Below are positions 19,691 to 30,982 of a DNA stretch of 64,000 nt, one piece after another. The stretch's first letter is position 1; every line of letters starts with the position of its first letter. The DNA lies in assembly GCF_900143205.1 (NCBI RefSeq), contig NZ_FRDH01000009.1, positions 62,001 to 126,000 of the forward strand. Direction: 5' to 3'. The notes beneath the pieces were generated by a model that saw nothing but the letters and a program-made list of their open reading frames with translations, was not told the origin of the DNA and ran no database searches. The DNA comes from Butyrivibrio hungatei DSM 14810 (GTDB lineage: Bacteria > Bacillota > Clostridia > Lachnospirales > Lachnospiraceae). Position numbers and translations under genes: made by a program.

Positions 19691-20995
19691 TTATTTATTA
19701 TTTTTTTCGTTGAATTCTTTAACCATATTAGCCTTAGCTAAAAGTGAATCTTTACGGATTTCTTTGCCGTTAAGCTTAGTTCTAACATTCTGAAGTTCTG
19801 CCTCATTGTCAGTATTAACAACCTTAGAAGGTGTTGACTGAATGTTACGAGTAGACATATTAGCATATCTATTCATCTGAGGAGTTGCCTTCATCTTCTC
19901 CATCTTTGCCTTGTACTTCTCAGTATTCTTGGCAATCTCAGCGTCGATATCGATCTTATCAATGTGCTTGTTGATAACGATCTGCTGGATTGATCTGATA
20001 ACAGCACCTGCAATCCAGTAAAGACCCATACCTGCAGGAAGACTGAAGCAGAAGAATGCTGACATAAGTGGCATCATAATGTTCATAGTCTTCATAGACT
20101 GCTGCATCTGAGCTGCTGGATCATCTGGATCTGGCTTAGCATTGCTGTCTACCTGCTGAGGCATAAGCTTTGTGTTGATCCACTGAGTAAATGCTGCAAG
20201 AACAGGAACTATGATACCTCCAATAAGAAGGATGAAGTTCTTGTTAGCAAATGCAGTCTGTACCATATATCTAGGACTATCACCAATGTTAAGTCCTAAG
20301 AAGAAATTGAACTTGTTTAATAAAGCATGTGTGCTATCAATTGAACTAGCTAAATTTCCAAAGTTAGATGTAAGTGAATCCCAATCAGCTGATGAAGCCT
20401 TATTAAGAACATCGATAAGAGTGTTCTCTACATAAGAAGCATCTCCTGCTGTAAAAAGTTCGTTCTTGAACTGACCAGAGAAAGACTTAGCACATGAAAG
20501 ATTCTCCTGGATGAAAGCCAAAGCACCATCAGTAGTGCGAAGCTGCTCAACTAAAGGATAAAAAGCATTTCTAACTATTGTTACATAAGCTGGAATTGAA
20601 TAGATAACACGATAAAGAGCAAAAAGAATAGGCATCTGAATAACAAGCTGTAAGCAGCTACCTGTCTGTGATACGCCATACTTAGCGTAAAGCTCTTTAG
20701 TTTCCTGCTGCATAGCAAGCATAGAATCGTTGTCTTTTTTGCCCTTGTACTTAGCCTGAATAGCCTTAAGTTCTGGGCTCATCTTAGCCTGAAGCTTAGA
20801 GAATTTCTGCTGCTTGTATGTAAGTGGTAAAAGTAAAAGATAAATTACAATTGTGAAAATAATGATTGCAAGACCGATATTAGGAATTCCAATAGCATTA
20901 AGAACATTGAAGATTCCGTTCATGATATGACCAAGAAGCCACGCTACTGGTCCAACAATCTTACCCTGATAAGGGGTTAAAATAACTCCCGTCAA
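19691..20995 (-). CDS. yidC: Membrane protein insertase YidC (SpoIIIJ/OxaA)
   Basis: A 434-residue insertase that places membrane proteins into the inner membrane alone or with SecYEG. Five TM segments are expected: ~30-55, then after the positively charged YKQQKFSKLQAKMSP loop, ~120-140 (LQLVIQMPILFALYRVIY), ~230-255, and two near 300-340 (MPLMSAFFCFSLPAGMGLYW). No lipoprotein Cys signal is present at the N terminus. The start is a TTG with AGGAGG six bases upstream. The C-terminal ~90 residues are a basic tail that can touch ribosomes. Confidence 0.95.
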   Translation of the reverse strand: MTGVILTPYQGKIVGPVAWLLGHIMNGIFNVLNAIGIPNIGLAIIIFTIVIYLLLLPLTYKQQKFSKLQAKMSPELKAIQAKYKGKKDNDSMLAMQQETKELYAKYGVSQTGSCLQLVIQMPILFALYRVIYSIPAYVTIVRNAFYPLVEQLRTTDGALAFIQENLSCAKSFSGQFKNELFTAGDASYVENTLIDVLNKASSADWDSLTSNFGNLASSIDSTHALLNKFNFFLGLNIGDSPRYMVQTAFANKNFILLIGGIIVPVLAAFTQWINTKLMPQQVDSNAKPDPDDPAAQMQQSMKTMNIMMPLMSAFFCFSLPAGMGLYWIAGAVIRSIQQIVINKHIDKIDIDAEIAKNTEKYKAKMEKMKATPQMNRYANMSTRNIQSTPSKVVNTDNEAELQNVRTKLNGKEIRKDSLLAKANMVKEFNEKNNK

Positions 20996-21015
20996 AATGT
21001 ACCTCCTCTGAAAAC

Positions 21016-21225
21016 TTACGGAACTGGATCATATCCACCGCTGGAGAAAGGATTACACCTAAGAATTCTCCATGCAGCCAAAAGTCCCCCTTTAAGAGCC
21101 CCGTATTTTTCTATTGCTTCTAACCCATACTCCGAACAAGTTGGAATATATGGGCACTTTGTTCTTTTTAATGGAGACAAATACTTCCTATAAAATTTGA
21201 TCAAAAAAATAAGTATTCTTTTCAT
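21016..21225 (-). CDS. yidD: Membrane protein insertion efficiency factor YidD
   Basis: A 69-residue protein with an N-terminal amphipathic segment and the family core [19 protein letters not shown] and [12 protein letters not shown]. It assists YidC-dependent insertion. The ATG at 21225 overlaps the rnpA stop (TGATG); a TTG one codon upstream is possible. Confidence 0.93.
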   Translation of the reverse strand: MKRILIFLIKFYRKYLSPLKRTKCPYIPTCSEYGLEAIEKYGALKGGLLAAWRILRCNPFSSGGYDPVP

Positions 21226-21572
21226 CAATTACCGCCATTTTTCTTTATGCGGGCCTTCCCTGCCAGGCTTAATAGAGATTCTTCTATATTAATGTATCTA
21301 GCATCTCTTGCACAGGCTCTGGCTACGACTACTATGTCCAAACCACTATTGAACATATCTTCGTGTAGTCGGTATGATTCTCGAACAAGTCTTGCAAATC
21401 TGTGCCTTACAATACTGTTCCCAATTTTTTTACTACATGAGATTCCAAGTCTGTTAATCGAACTACCATTTTCCCACACATAAAGAACTATATATTTATT
21501 TGCATAGCTCTTACCGTTCTCATAACATCTTCGAAAATCAGTTGTCTTTTTCATTGATTCCGAAAAAAGCAT
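21225..21572 (-). CDS. rnpA: Ribonuclease P protein component
   Basis: The 115-residue protein subunit of RNase P that helps the catalytic RNA cleave 5' leaders from pre-tRNAs. The basic RNR-type signature is present as [19 protein letters not shown], with His in place of the usual Asn in the RNR triplet. Length is normal. AAGGAC precedes the ATG. It overlaps yidD by one base and follows rpmH across a terminator-like hairpin. Confidence 0.95.
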   Translation of the reverse strand: MLFSESMKKTTDFRRCYENGKSYANKYIVLYVWENGSSINRLGISCSKKIGNSIVRHRFARLVRESYRLHEDMFNSGLDIVVVARACARDARYINIEESLLSLAGKARIKKNGGN

Positions 21573-21595
21573 ATTCTGTCCTTTTTATATAAGAA

Positions 21596-21625
21596 GAAAA
21601 AAGGCCACATTAATTGCGGCCTTTA
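21596..21625 (-). terminator. Terminator or attenuator between rpmH and rnpA
   Basis: On the minus strand AAAGGCCGC pairs with GTGGCCTTT and is followed by TTTCTTCTT. It probably lowers rnpA expression relative to the much more abundant ribosomal protein. Confidence 0.75.
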
Positions 21626-21628
21626 ATA

Positions 21629-21763
21629 TCATGCAGATAATCTCTTTCTTCCTTTTGCTCTTCTAGCAGCGAGTACTTTTCTACCGCCCTTAGTAGCCAT
21701 TCTTGCTCTGAAGCCGTGTACTCTGGCTCTCTGAAGCTTATGAGGCTGGAATGTCATCTTCAT
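21629..21763 (-). CDS. rpmH: 50S ribosomal protein L34
   Basis: The 44-residue basic ribosomal protein L34, starting [14 protein letters not shown] and ending [10 protein letters not shown] strong AAGGAGGTGTTTCC site precedes the ATG. It is the first leftward gene from the origin and has a near-consensus promoter at 21871-21899. Confidence 0.97.
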   Translation of the reverse strand: MKMTFQPHKLQRARVHGFRARMATKGGRKVLAARRAKGRKRLSA

Positions 21764-21870
21764 ATTGGAAACACCTCCTTCTTAACCAAACTAACCATAA
21801 AGGTCTGTTAAATGACTTTGATCAGAAATAAATCAAGTCATAATTATCCTGTGTGGAAAAAATCTTTATA

Positions 21871-21899
21871 ATTATAATAAATAAAAATCTAGCAGTCAA
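21871..21899 (-). promoter_or_regulatory. rpmH promoter
   Basis: On the minus strand: -35 TTGACT, a 17-base spacer and -10 TATAAT. A DnaA box of the TTTTCCACA type (21852-21860) lies just downstream of the -10, so DnaA could influence this promoter. Confidence 0.8.
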
Positions 21900-22049
21900 G
21901 CCATTAATAGGCATTAATTCTTATAATAAAACATTAAAATTTTTTTCAAAAAAATAGTAACAACATTTTGTACTAAAAAAAGTTATCCACAACAAAATGT
22001 TGATTTTGTGGATAACCTGTTGATTAATCATTTATACCCACTTTTATCC

Positions 22050-22081
22050 ACAATGTTTTCCATTTTTGTGGAAAACATTGT
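22050..22081. repeat. Perfect 13-bp palindrome overlapping DnaA boxes
   Basis: ACAATGTTTTCCA (22050-22062) and TGGAAAACATTGT (22069-22081) are exact reverse complements around a 6-base loop. The left arm begins inside the DnaA box at 22044-22052 and the right arm overlaps the TTTTCCACA-type box at 22067-22075. A second perfect palindrome, GTGGAAAAA/TTTTTCCAC, is at 22149-22172 and also contains a DnaA-box variant. Confidence 0.8.
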
Positions 22082-22235
22082 ACATAATCTGAGGAAAAAT
22101 TAATTAAACACCGAAGATTATGCCTTTTATAATGGTAGATTAACAAACGTGGAAAAAATGAGCTTTTTCCACAAACAATTTTTTTTTCATTTTATTTTCC
22201 ATATTTTTAAAAAGTTATCCACAAATTACTGTCGT

Positions 22236-22264
22236 TTGATATTTGTTTTCTTTTAATATAAAAT
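22236..22264 (+). promoter_or_regulatory. Putative dnaA promoter
   Basis: -35 TTGATA (22236-22241), 17-base spacer, -10 TAAAAT (22259-22264). A DnaA box at 22215-22223 lies just upstream, consistent with autoregulation by DnaA. Confidence 0.65.
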
Positions 22265-22304
22265 AGTAAAAGTCTAAAAATATGCATTTTTGGGGAGTTT
22301 TTTC

Positions 22305-23705
22305 ATGCAATCATCATCAGAAATCACAGAGAAATTAAAAAATAATTGGGAGTCTATCAAGCACACTATCAAGATAGAATCTGGTATTACAGAGATTTCT
22401 TATCGTACCTGGATAGACCCTCTTACTGTATATAGCGTACAGGACAATAATGTAAAGATCCTTATACCATCAGATAATTCCATGGCACTTCAGTACATTA
22501 TTAATCACTACATGGATTTTATTAAGGTTACCATTTCAGAGTTTTTAGAAACAATGGTAGACGTTACTTTTATTTTGAAAAAAGACACTATTAATAATGA
22601 AGAAACTCAAGAAGATAATTTTGAAGAGTCACGCGAAGGCAGCTACAAAGGCACAATCAACTATGAGCAGTCAAATCTTAATCCAAAATATAGATTCGAT
22701 ACTTTCGTAGTAGGAAGTAACAACAAGTTTGCTCATTCAGCATCCCTTGCTGTTGCTGAATCTCCAGGAATTTCCTATAACCCTCTTTTCCTATATGGAG
22801 GACCAGGACTTGGAAAGACTCACCTTATGCATTCGATTGGTCACTTCATTATGGAACATGATCACAAAGCAAAGGTTTTATATGTAACATCAGAGCAGTT
22901 CACTAATGAAGTTATTGAATCCATCAGAAGTGGTAAGACTGAGAGCATGTCTAAGCTTCGTGAGAAATATCGAAGAGTTGATGTACTGATGGTCGATGAC
23001 GTTCAGTTTATTATAGGTAAAGAATCAACACAGGAAGAATTTTTCCACACATTCAATGAACTCCATCAGGCTGGAAAGCAGATCATTCTTTCCTCTGATA
23101 AACCACCAAAAGAAATGGAAACACTTGAAGAAAGATTCAGATCACGTTTCGAAATGGGACTTATTGCAGATATTCAGTCTCCTGACTACGAAACAAGAAT
23201 GGCAATTCTTCGTAAGAACGCAGAAAACTACGGCAAGAACATTGATGATGAAGTCATTGATTACATTGCTACTAATATCAAATCAAACATCAGAGAACTT
23301 GAAGGTGCTTATAACAAGATTATCGCTTATTCACGACTTAATAATGTAGATGTTACTCTTGAAAATGCTATGGAAGCTCTCAAAGACATCATCTATCCAG
23401 ATAAGTCAAAGGTCATTACTCCTCAGCTTATCATTGATACAGTCTGTGAACAGTATGGAACCAAGAAGGACGACATTATCTCCAAGAAGAGAAATTCTGA
23501 GATAGTACTTCCAAGACAGATCATTATGTATCTCTGCAGAGAACATACAGATGCTTCATTAGAAGAAATCGGTAGAACTCTTGGTAAAAAAGATCACACA
23601 ACAGTTATGAGCGGTATCAACAAAATCAAACAAAAGATGGCTTTTGATGAAGAACTCAACAAAAACATCGATATTATAATGAAGAAACTCAACCCTTCTT
23701 TATAA
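22305..23705 (+). CDS. dnaA: Chromosomal replication initiator protein DnaA
   Basis: The 466-residue origin-binding AAA+ ATPase. Domain I (1-85) binds partners and helicase, followed by a short acidic linker. Domain III has Walker A GGPGLGKTHL and Walker B VLMVDDVQF, and domain IV holds the DnaA-box recognition signature near GKKDHTTVMSGINKI. I chose ATG at 22305 with GGGGAG upstream; a TTG at 22290 in the same frame overlaps that site. The gene is flanked by DnaA boxes on both sides. Confidence 0.97.
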   Translation: MQSSSEITEKLKNNWESIKHTIKIESGITEISYRTWIDPLTVYSVQDNNVKILIPSDNSMALQYIINHYMDFIKVTISEFLETMVDVTFILKKDTINNEETQEDNFEESREGSYKGTINYEQSNLNPKYRFDTFVVGSNNKFAHSASLAVAESPGISYNPLFLYGGPGLGKTHLMHSIGHFIMEHDHKAKVLYVTSEQFTNEVIESIRSGKTESMSKLREKYRRVDVLMVDDVQFIIGKESTQEEFFHTFNELHQAGKQIILSSDKPPKEMETLEERFRSRFEMGLIADIQSPDYETRMAILRKNAENYGKNIDDEVIDYIATNIKSNIRELEGAYNKIIAYSRLNNVDVTLENAMEALKDIIYPDKSKVITPQLIIDTVCEQYGTKKDDIISKKRNSEIVLPRQIIMYLCREHTDASLEEIGRTLGKKDHTTVMSGINKIKQKMAFDEELNKNIDIIMKKLNPSL

Positions 23706-23996
23706 CTTGTTAATTAATTGTGGATAACTATCCTGATAACTTGTGATTTAAAAGAGGATAATCTGTTATTTAGGGGTGGATAAAAAAATTAGGCCTCATT
23801 TGTTAAAATTTGGCTTGTTTATAACTATTAAATTTTCAACACCATTTTTTTTGTTTTCAACAATCAAAAATTTGTAAAAAAGCCGCATAAATTGTATAAT
23901 AGAATAGGTTTTACACTTATCAACAGCTATTATTAATTCTTTTATGATTTATTAATAATTATTTTATATACGTACGCGAAGGGAGTAAGGACTTAA
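23706..23996. other. dnaA-dnaN intergenic region with DnaA boxes and AT-rich tract
   Basis: A perfect DnaA box in minus orientation (TGTGGATAA) is at 23719-23727. One-mismatch boxes are at 23775-23783 and 23917-23925. The stretch 23800-23880 is extremely AT-rich and is a candidate DNA unwinding element. This layout suggests a bipartite origin as in Bacillus subtilis. Confidence 0.65.
23872..23900 (+). promoter_or_regulatory. Putative dnaN promoter
   Basis: -35 TTGTAA (23872-23877), 17-base spacer and a perfect -10 TATAAT (23895-23900), about 95 bp before dnaN. Confidence 0.7.
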
Positions 23997-25106
23997 ATGA
24001 AATTTGTATGCTCTAAATCTAATCTTGTAAGTAGTTTACAGATTGTTTCTAAAGCAGTTCCTTCTAAAACAACAATGTCAATTCTGGAATGTATCTTAGT
24101 AGATGCAACAGAAGGAGTAATTAAATTCATTGCTAACGATATGGAACTTGGAATTCAGACTATAGTAGATGGAGATATAGTTGAGAGAGGATTTATAGCT
24201 CTTGATGCTAAGATTTTTGTAGACATAGTCAGAAAGCTTCCAGATAATGATGTAACTATTGAATCTGATTCAACTAATAAAGTAACTATCAGCTGCGAGA
24301 AAGCAAAGTTTAACCTTATAGGAAGAAAAGGTGATGACTTCACTTATCTCCCATCTATTGAAAAAATTGATGGAATAACAGTTTCTCAGTTTACACTTCG
24401 TAATGTAATTCAGCAGACTATCTTCTCAATTTCAGAGACAGATGCTAATAAGATGATGAGCGGAGAACTTTTTGAGGTTGAAGGAGAAAACCTTAAGTTA
24501 GTTTCTCTTGATGGACACAGAATTTCTATCAGAAAAGTAAAGCTTGGCGGAACTTATTCAAACAAAAAGGTTATAGTTCCAGGTAAGACACTTGGTGAAA
24601 TCAGTAAAATTCTTGGTGACAGCACTGAGAAGATGGTCAATATCTACTTTACTGACAAGCATGTTCTATTTGAGTTTGATAAGACAATCGTAGTATCAAG
24701 ACTTATTGAAGGTGAATATTTCAGCATTGATCAAATGCTCTCAAGTGACTATGAGACTAAGATGACAATTAACAGAAAAGAGTTCCTTGAGTGTATCGAC
24801 AGAGCAACTCTTCTTGTTAAAGAAGGTGATAAAAAGCCAGTCATCATCTCTGTTACAGATGGAAAGATGGAACTTAAGATCAATTCTGCAATTGGTAGCA
24901 TGGATGAAGAAATCGACATTGAGAAACAGGGTAAGGATCTGATGATTGGATTCAATCCCAAGTTCCTCATTGATGCTCTTAGAGTAATTGAGGATGAGAC
25001 AGTAGATATTTACTTAGTTAATCCTAAGGCTCCTTGCTTTATCAGAGATAAAGATGGCGCTTATATCTATCTTGTTCTTCCAGTCAACTTTACAACTGTT
25101 GACTAA
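23997..25106 (+). CDS. dnaN: DNA polymerase III subunit beta (sliding clamp)
   Basis: The 369-residue ring-forming processivity clamp that tethers the replicative polymerase to DNA and recruits repair and mismatch proteins. It has the standard three-domain length, and the C-terminal CFIRDKDGAYIYLVLPV is close to the clamp consensus ending in a peptide-binding pocket. GGGAG precedes the ATG. It is the second gene rightward of the origin. Confidence 0.97.
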   Translation: MKFVCSKSNLVSSLQIVSKAVPSKTTMSILECILVDATEGVIKFIANDMELGIQTIVDGDIVERGFIALDAKIFVDIVRKLPDNDVTIESDSTNKVTISCEKAKFNLIGRKGDDFTYLPSIEKIDGITVSQFTLRNVIQQTIFSISETDANKMMSGELFEVEGENLKLVSLDGHRISIRKVKLGGTYSNKKVIVPGKTLGEISKILGDSTEKMVNIYFTDKHVLFEFDKTIVVSRLIEGEYFSIDQMLSSDYETKMTINRKEFLECIDRATLLVKEGDKKPVIISVTDGKMELKINSAIGSMDEEIDIEKQGKDLMIGFNPKFLIDALRVIEDETVDIYLVNPKAPCFIRDKDGAYIYLVLPVNFTTVD

Positions 25107-25129
25107 TCATTGTTAACAAAGGATTTATC

Positions 25130-25345
25130 ATGGAAATAGTTAAGTTAAGACCACAGGATGATTTTATAAAATTAGGTCAGGCCCTCAAAAAAGCTGGTCT
25201 TGAAGGTTCTGGTGTTGATGCCAAGATGGACATTCAGGCAGGTCTTGTAAAAGTTAATGGCGAAGTTGAAGAAAGACGTGGCCGAAAGCTCTATGATGGA
25301 GACATCTTTGAGTACAACAACACACAGGTAAAAATAGAAAAATGA
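25130..25345 (+). CDS. yaaA: S4-domain RNA-binding protein YaaA (RlbA-type)
   Basis: A 71-residue S4-like RNA-binding protein. The S4 core is visible as FIKLGQALKKAGLEGSGVDAK and VKVNGEVEERRGRKL. It always sits between dnaN and recF in Firmicutes and is thought to act in ribosome assembly. Its stop overlaps the recF start by four bases (ATGA). Confidence 0.92.
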   Translation: MEIVKLRPQDDFIKLGQALKKAGLEGSGVDAKMDIQAGLVKVNGEVEERRGRKLYDGDIFEYNNTQVKIEK

Positions 25346-26445
25346 TAATAAAATCACTGGAATTATCTGATTTTAGAAATTACGAAAACTTAAAAATTGA
25401 TTTCAGTAGCGGAACAAATATACTCTATGGTGATAATGCTCAGGGAAAGACTAACATTCTTGAAGCAATATTTGTTTCTGCTACTACTAAATCCCATAAG
25501 GGGAGCAAAGACAAAGAAATCATAAGCTTTGGTAAAGAAGAAGCTCATATCAGAACTATTCTTGAAAAAGACAACGCAGAATATCGCGTTGATATGCACC
25601 TTAGGAAAAGCAAGACAAAAGGTATTGCCATAGATGGTCAGAAGATTAAAAAGGCTTCTGATCTGATTGGAAGGTTAAATGTAGTTTTTTTCTCACCAGA
25701 AGATCTTAGTATTATTAAAAATGGTCCTTCAGAGAGACGCAGATTCATGGATATGGAGCTGTGTCAGCTAGATCAGATATATTTAAATAGTCTATCTAAA
25801 TACAACAAGTTAGTTGTCGAAAGAAATAAAGTTCTAAAGGATCTTTTTGAACACCCTGAAAATTCAGTACTTTTGGATGTTCAAGATAAGCAGTTATGCG
25901 AGTATGGATCCGTCATAATCAAAACTAGAGAAAAATTCATCGCAGAGCTCAATGAAATAATAAGACCTATACACAAGAAATTGACGGGAGAAAAAGAAAT
26001 CCTGTCAGTTTACTATGAGCCAAATGTTTCAGCAGAAGATCTCGAGAAGAAATTAAGAGCTTCAAGGCAAAAAGATATATATGCTAAGCAGACAACAGTT
26101 GGACCTCATAAAGATGATTTTTCTTTTATCATTCAGAAAAATGAATCTGAAGATGGAATAGACATCAGAAAATACGGATCTCAAGGACAGCAGAGAACTG
26201 CATCGCTTTCTCTGAAGCTTTCTGAGATTGAGATTGTAAAAAAAGCTAAGAAAGAAAATCCAGTACTTCTTTTGGATGATGTATTGTCGGAGCTTGATAG
26301 TAACAGACAGAATTACCTGCTCAATACTATCGGAAATATACAGACTATCATCACATGTACTGGTCTTGATGAATTTGTTAATAACAGATTTGAAATAGAT
26401 AAACTGTTCAAGGTAACAGATGGAACAGTAAGTAGTGAAAACTAA
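25342..26445 (+). CDS. recF: DNA replication and repair protein RecF
   Basis: A 367-residue SMC-like ATPase that helps load RecA at gapped DNA. Walker A is YGDNAQGKTNILEA, the signature is GSQGQQRTASLSL and Walker B is PVLLLDDVLSELD. It is translationally coupled to yaaA by a 4-bp overlap. gyrB follows 15 bp later. Confidence 0.96.
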   Translation: MIIKSLELSDFRNYENLKIDFSSGTNILYGDNAQGKTNILEAIFVSATTKSHKGSKDKEIISFGKEEAHIRTILEKDNAEYRVDMHLRKSKTKGIAIDGQKIKKASDLIGRLNVVFFSPEDLSIIKNGPSERRRFMDMELCQLDQIYLNSLSKYNKLVVERNKVLKDLFEHPENSVLLDVQDKQLCEYGSVIIKTREKFIAELNEIIRPIHKKLTGEKEILSVYYEPNVSAEDLEKKLRASRQKDIYAKQTTVGPHKDDFSFIIQKNESEDGIDIRKYGSQGQQRTASLSLKLSEIEIVKKAKKENPVLLLDDVLSELDSNRQNYLLNTIGNIQTIITCTGLDEFVNNRFEIDKLFKVTDGTVSSEN

Positions 26446-28398
<1,953 letters not shown>

Positions 28399-28416
28399 AG
28401 AGGAAGAGTATAAAAA

Positions 28417-30975
28417 ATGGCTGATAATATTAACAATAATAATAACAATGACTTATCAGATGACGTATTTGAGAAAGTCACTACTGATAGAATAAAAGAA
28501 GTCGACCTTCAGAAGACAATGGAAGCAGACTATATCGATTATGCCATGAGCGTTATTGCTTCTAGAGCACTTCCAGACGTAAGAGATGGTCTTAAGCCAG
28601 TTCAGAGAAGAATTCTTTATTCTATGATAGAACTCAATAATGGTCCCGACAAGCCACACCGTAAGTGTGCGCGTATCGTCGGTGATACAATGGGTAAATA
28701 TCACCCACACGGTGATAGTTCTATTTACGGAGCATTGGTAAACATGGCTCAGCCGTGGTCTATGAGATATTGTCTTGTAGATGGACATGGTAACTTCGGT
28801 TCTGTGGACGGCGATGGCGCTGCTGCTATGCGATACACAGAGGCTAGACTTACTAAGATCTCAATGGAGATGACAGCTGATATCAACAAGAACACAGTTG
28901 ATTTCATTCCAAACTTTGATGAGACAGAAAAAGAGCCTACAGTACTCCCAAGTAGATATCCTAACCTTCTCGTAAATGGTACAACAGGTATCGCTGTAGG
29001 TATGGCAACAAACATACCTCCTCACAATTTAAGAGAAGTAATAAATGCTGTTACCAAGATGATCGATAACAGAATTCTTGAGGATAGAGAGACAGAGATT
29101 GAGGAACTTCTCGATATCGTAAAAGCTCCTGACTTCCCAACTGGTGGTATTATTCTTGGAACAAGAGGAGCAGAGGAAGCTTATAGAACAGGACGCGGTA
29201 AAGTTATCGTAAGAGCCGTTACAAATATCGAGCCAATGCAGAATGGTAAGAACAGAATCGTTGTAACAGAGCTTCCATATCTTGTAAATAAAGCAAACAT
29301 GATTTCAAAGATTGCTGAACTTGTTAAGCTCAAAAAGCTTGATGGAATCACAGCTCTTAGAGATGAGTCTGATAGAGAAGGTATGCGTGTAGTTATCGAG
29401 CTTAGAAGCGATGTTAATCCTAACATCATGCTCAACAAGCTCTACAAGCATACACAGATGCAGGATTCTTTTGGTATCATCATGCTGGCATTGGTTAACA
29501 ACCAGCCAAAGATCATGAGCCTTACAGAGATGCTCACACACTACATCAAGCATCAGGAAGATGTTGTTAGACGTAGAACAGAGTTCGACCTCAACAAGGC
29601 AGAAGAAAGAAATCACATCTTAGAAGGATTACTGATTGCCCTTGATAACATTGATGAAGTAATCAAGATCATCAGAGGCAGTGAGACAGTTGCTATTGCA
29701 AAAGAGCAGTTGATGTCCCGCTTCGGACTTTCAGATGCTCAGGCTCAGGCAATTGTTGATATGAGACTTCGTACTCTCACAGGTTTGGAAAGAGACAAGC
29801 TTGAGCAGGAGCACGCAGAACTCTTAAAGAGAATTGAAGAATTAAAGGCAATCCTTGCTGATAGAAAGGTACTTCTTGGAGTAATCAAGACTGAGATTCA
29901 GGAGATATCTGATAAATTCGGAGATGACAGAAAATCACAGATCGGACATGACGATTCAGATATCGACATGGAAGACCTTATTCCAAATGTGAATACAGTT
30001 ATTGCAATGACAAACCTTGGTTATATCAAGAGAATGTCAATCGATAACTTCAAGTCACAGAACCGTGGTGGTAAAGGAATCAAGGGTATTACAACAATCG
30101 ACAATGATTTCGTTGAAGATATCCTTATGACAACAACACATAACTACGTAATGTTCTTTACCAATACAGGTAGAGTTTACAGGCTCAAAGCATATCAGAT
30201 TCCAGAAGCATCAAGAACTTCAAGAGGAATGGCAATAGTTAACCTTCTGCAGCTCGCTCCTGGTGAGAAGATTTCAGCTATGATCCCAGTTAGCGGATTT
30301 GAGGATGAAGACAAGAGTCTCTTCATGGTTACCAAGAAAGGTACAGTAAAGAAGACACCAATCACAGACTTCTCAAATGTTAGAAAGACTGGACTTGCAG
30401 CAATCAACTTAAGAGATGACGATGAGCTTATCGAAGTTAAGACTGTTAAGAAGAATGCTGAGATTTTCCTCGTAACCAAGAATGGTATGTGCATCCACTT
30501 TGATGAATCAGACGTAAGATTTACTGGAAGGTCATCAATGGGTGTTAGAGGTATGATGCTTGATGATACTGATGAGATCGTTGGTATGCAGCTCAATACA
30601 CAGGGCGATTCACTTCTCATCGTTTCAGAAAAAGGATTTGGTAAGAGAACAACACTCGACGAATTCCACAGTCAGTTCAGAGGTGGTAAAGGTGTTAAGT
30701 GCTACAAGATCACTGAAAAGACAGGAAATGTAGTCGGTGTTAAAGCTGTTAATGATGATAACGAGATCATGATGATCACAAATGCAGGTATCATCATTCA
30801 GCTGAGAATGGATGAAATAACAGTTCATGGAAGAGTAACATCAGGCGTTAAGATGATCAATCTTGATAAGGGTGTTACAGTAGCCAAGATTGCTAAAGTC
30901 AGAGAAAAAATATCTGACGGAGATAAAGAAATCGACAACATAGAAGACGTTACAGAAGATATTCCTGAGGAATGA
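28417..30975 (+). CDS. gyrA: DNA gyrase subunit A
   Basis: The 852-residue DNA-cutting subunit of gyrase. The winged-helix domain contains [20 protein letters not shown], and the catalytic Tyr is in [15 protein letters not shown]. The C-terminal beta-pinwheel carries the gyrase-defining GyrA box NRGGKGIKG. The quinolone-contact helix reads [11 protein letters not shown], with Gly105 where most bacteria have Asp or Glu. The first ~17 residues are an Asn-rich extension. GAGGAAGAG precedes the ATG. A GGDEF gene follows after 7 bp. Confidence 0.97.
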   Translation: MADNINNNNNNDLSDDVFEKVTTDRIKEVDLQKTMEADYIDYAMSVIASRALPDVRDGLKPVQRRILYSMIELNNGPDKPHRKCARIVGDTMGKYHPHGDSSIYGALVNMAQPWSMRYCLVDGHGNFGSVDGDGAAAMRYTEARLTKISMEMTADINKNTVDFIPNFDETEKEPTVLPSRYPNLLVNGTTGIAVGMATNIPPHNLREVINAVTKMIDNRILEDRETEIEELLDIVKAPDFPTGGIILGTRGAEEAYRTGRGKVIVRAVTNIEPMQNGKNRIVVTELPYLVNKANMISKIAELVKLKKLDGITALRDESDREGMRVVIELRSDVNPNIMLNKLYKHTQMQDSFGIIMLALVNNQPKIMSLTEMLTHYIKHQEDVVRRRTEFDLNKAEERNHILEGLLIALDNIDEVIKIIRGSETVAIAKEQLMSRFGLSDAQAQAIVDMRLRTLTGLERDKLEQEHAELLKRIEELKAILADRKVLLGVIKTEIQEISDKFGDDRKSQIGHDDSDIDMEDLIPNVNTVIAMTNLGYIKRMSIDNFKSQNRGGKGIKGITTIDNDFVEDILMTTTHNYVMFFTNTGRVYRLKAYQIPEASRTSRGMAIVNLLQLAPGEKISAMIPVSGFEDEDKSLFMVTKKGTVKKTPITDFSNVRKTGLAAINLRDDDELIEVKTVKKNAEIFLVTKNGMCIHFDESDVRFTGRSSMGVRGMMLDDTDEIVGMQLNTQGDSLLIVSEKGFGKRTTLDEFHSQFRGGKGVKCYKITEKTGNVVGVKAVNDDNEIMMITNAGIIIQLRMDEITVHGRVTSGVKMINLDKGVTVAKIAKVREKISDGDKEIDNIEDVTEDIPEE

Positions 30976-30982
30976 GGGGCCT

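Larger units (their letters stand above)
21764..22304. other. oriC: Chromosomal replication origin (oriC), rpmH-dnaA intergenic part
   Basis: This 541-bp gene-free stretch is very AT-rich and holds perfect DnaA boxes TTATCCACA at 21983-21991 (+), 22007-22015 (-), 22044-22052 (+) and 22215-22223 (+). TTTTCCACA variants lie at 21852-21860 (-), 22067-22075 (-) and 22165-22173 (+). Transcription diverges here (rpmH left, dnaA right). Two perfect palindromes overlap the boxes. The unwinding element could be here or in the dnaA-dnaN gap, which carries more boxes. Confidence 0.93.

Noticed and set aside
28717-28731. Acquired fluoroquinolone-resistance mutation in gyrA
   Set aside because: Gly at this position may be the natural state in this bacterial group; a single sequence cannot show acquisition.
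30195-30620. 141-codon open frame opposite gyrA
   Set aside because: It is antisense to the conserved GyrA C-terminal domain and its Ser-rich translation is a mirror of that domain's codons.
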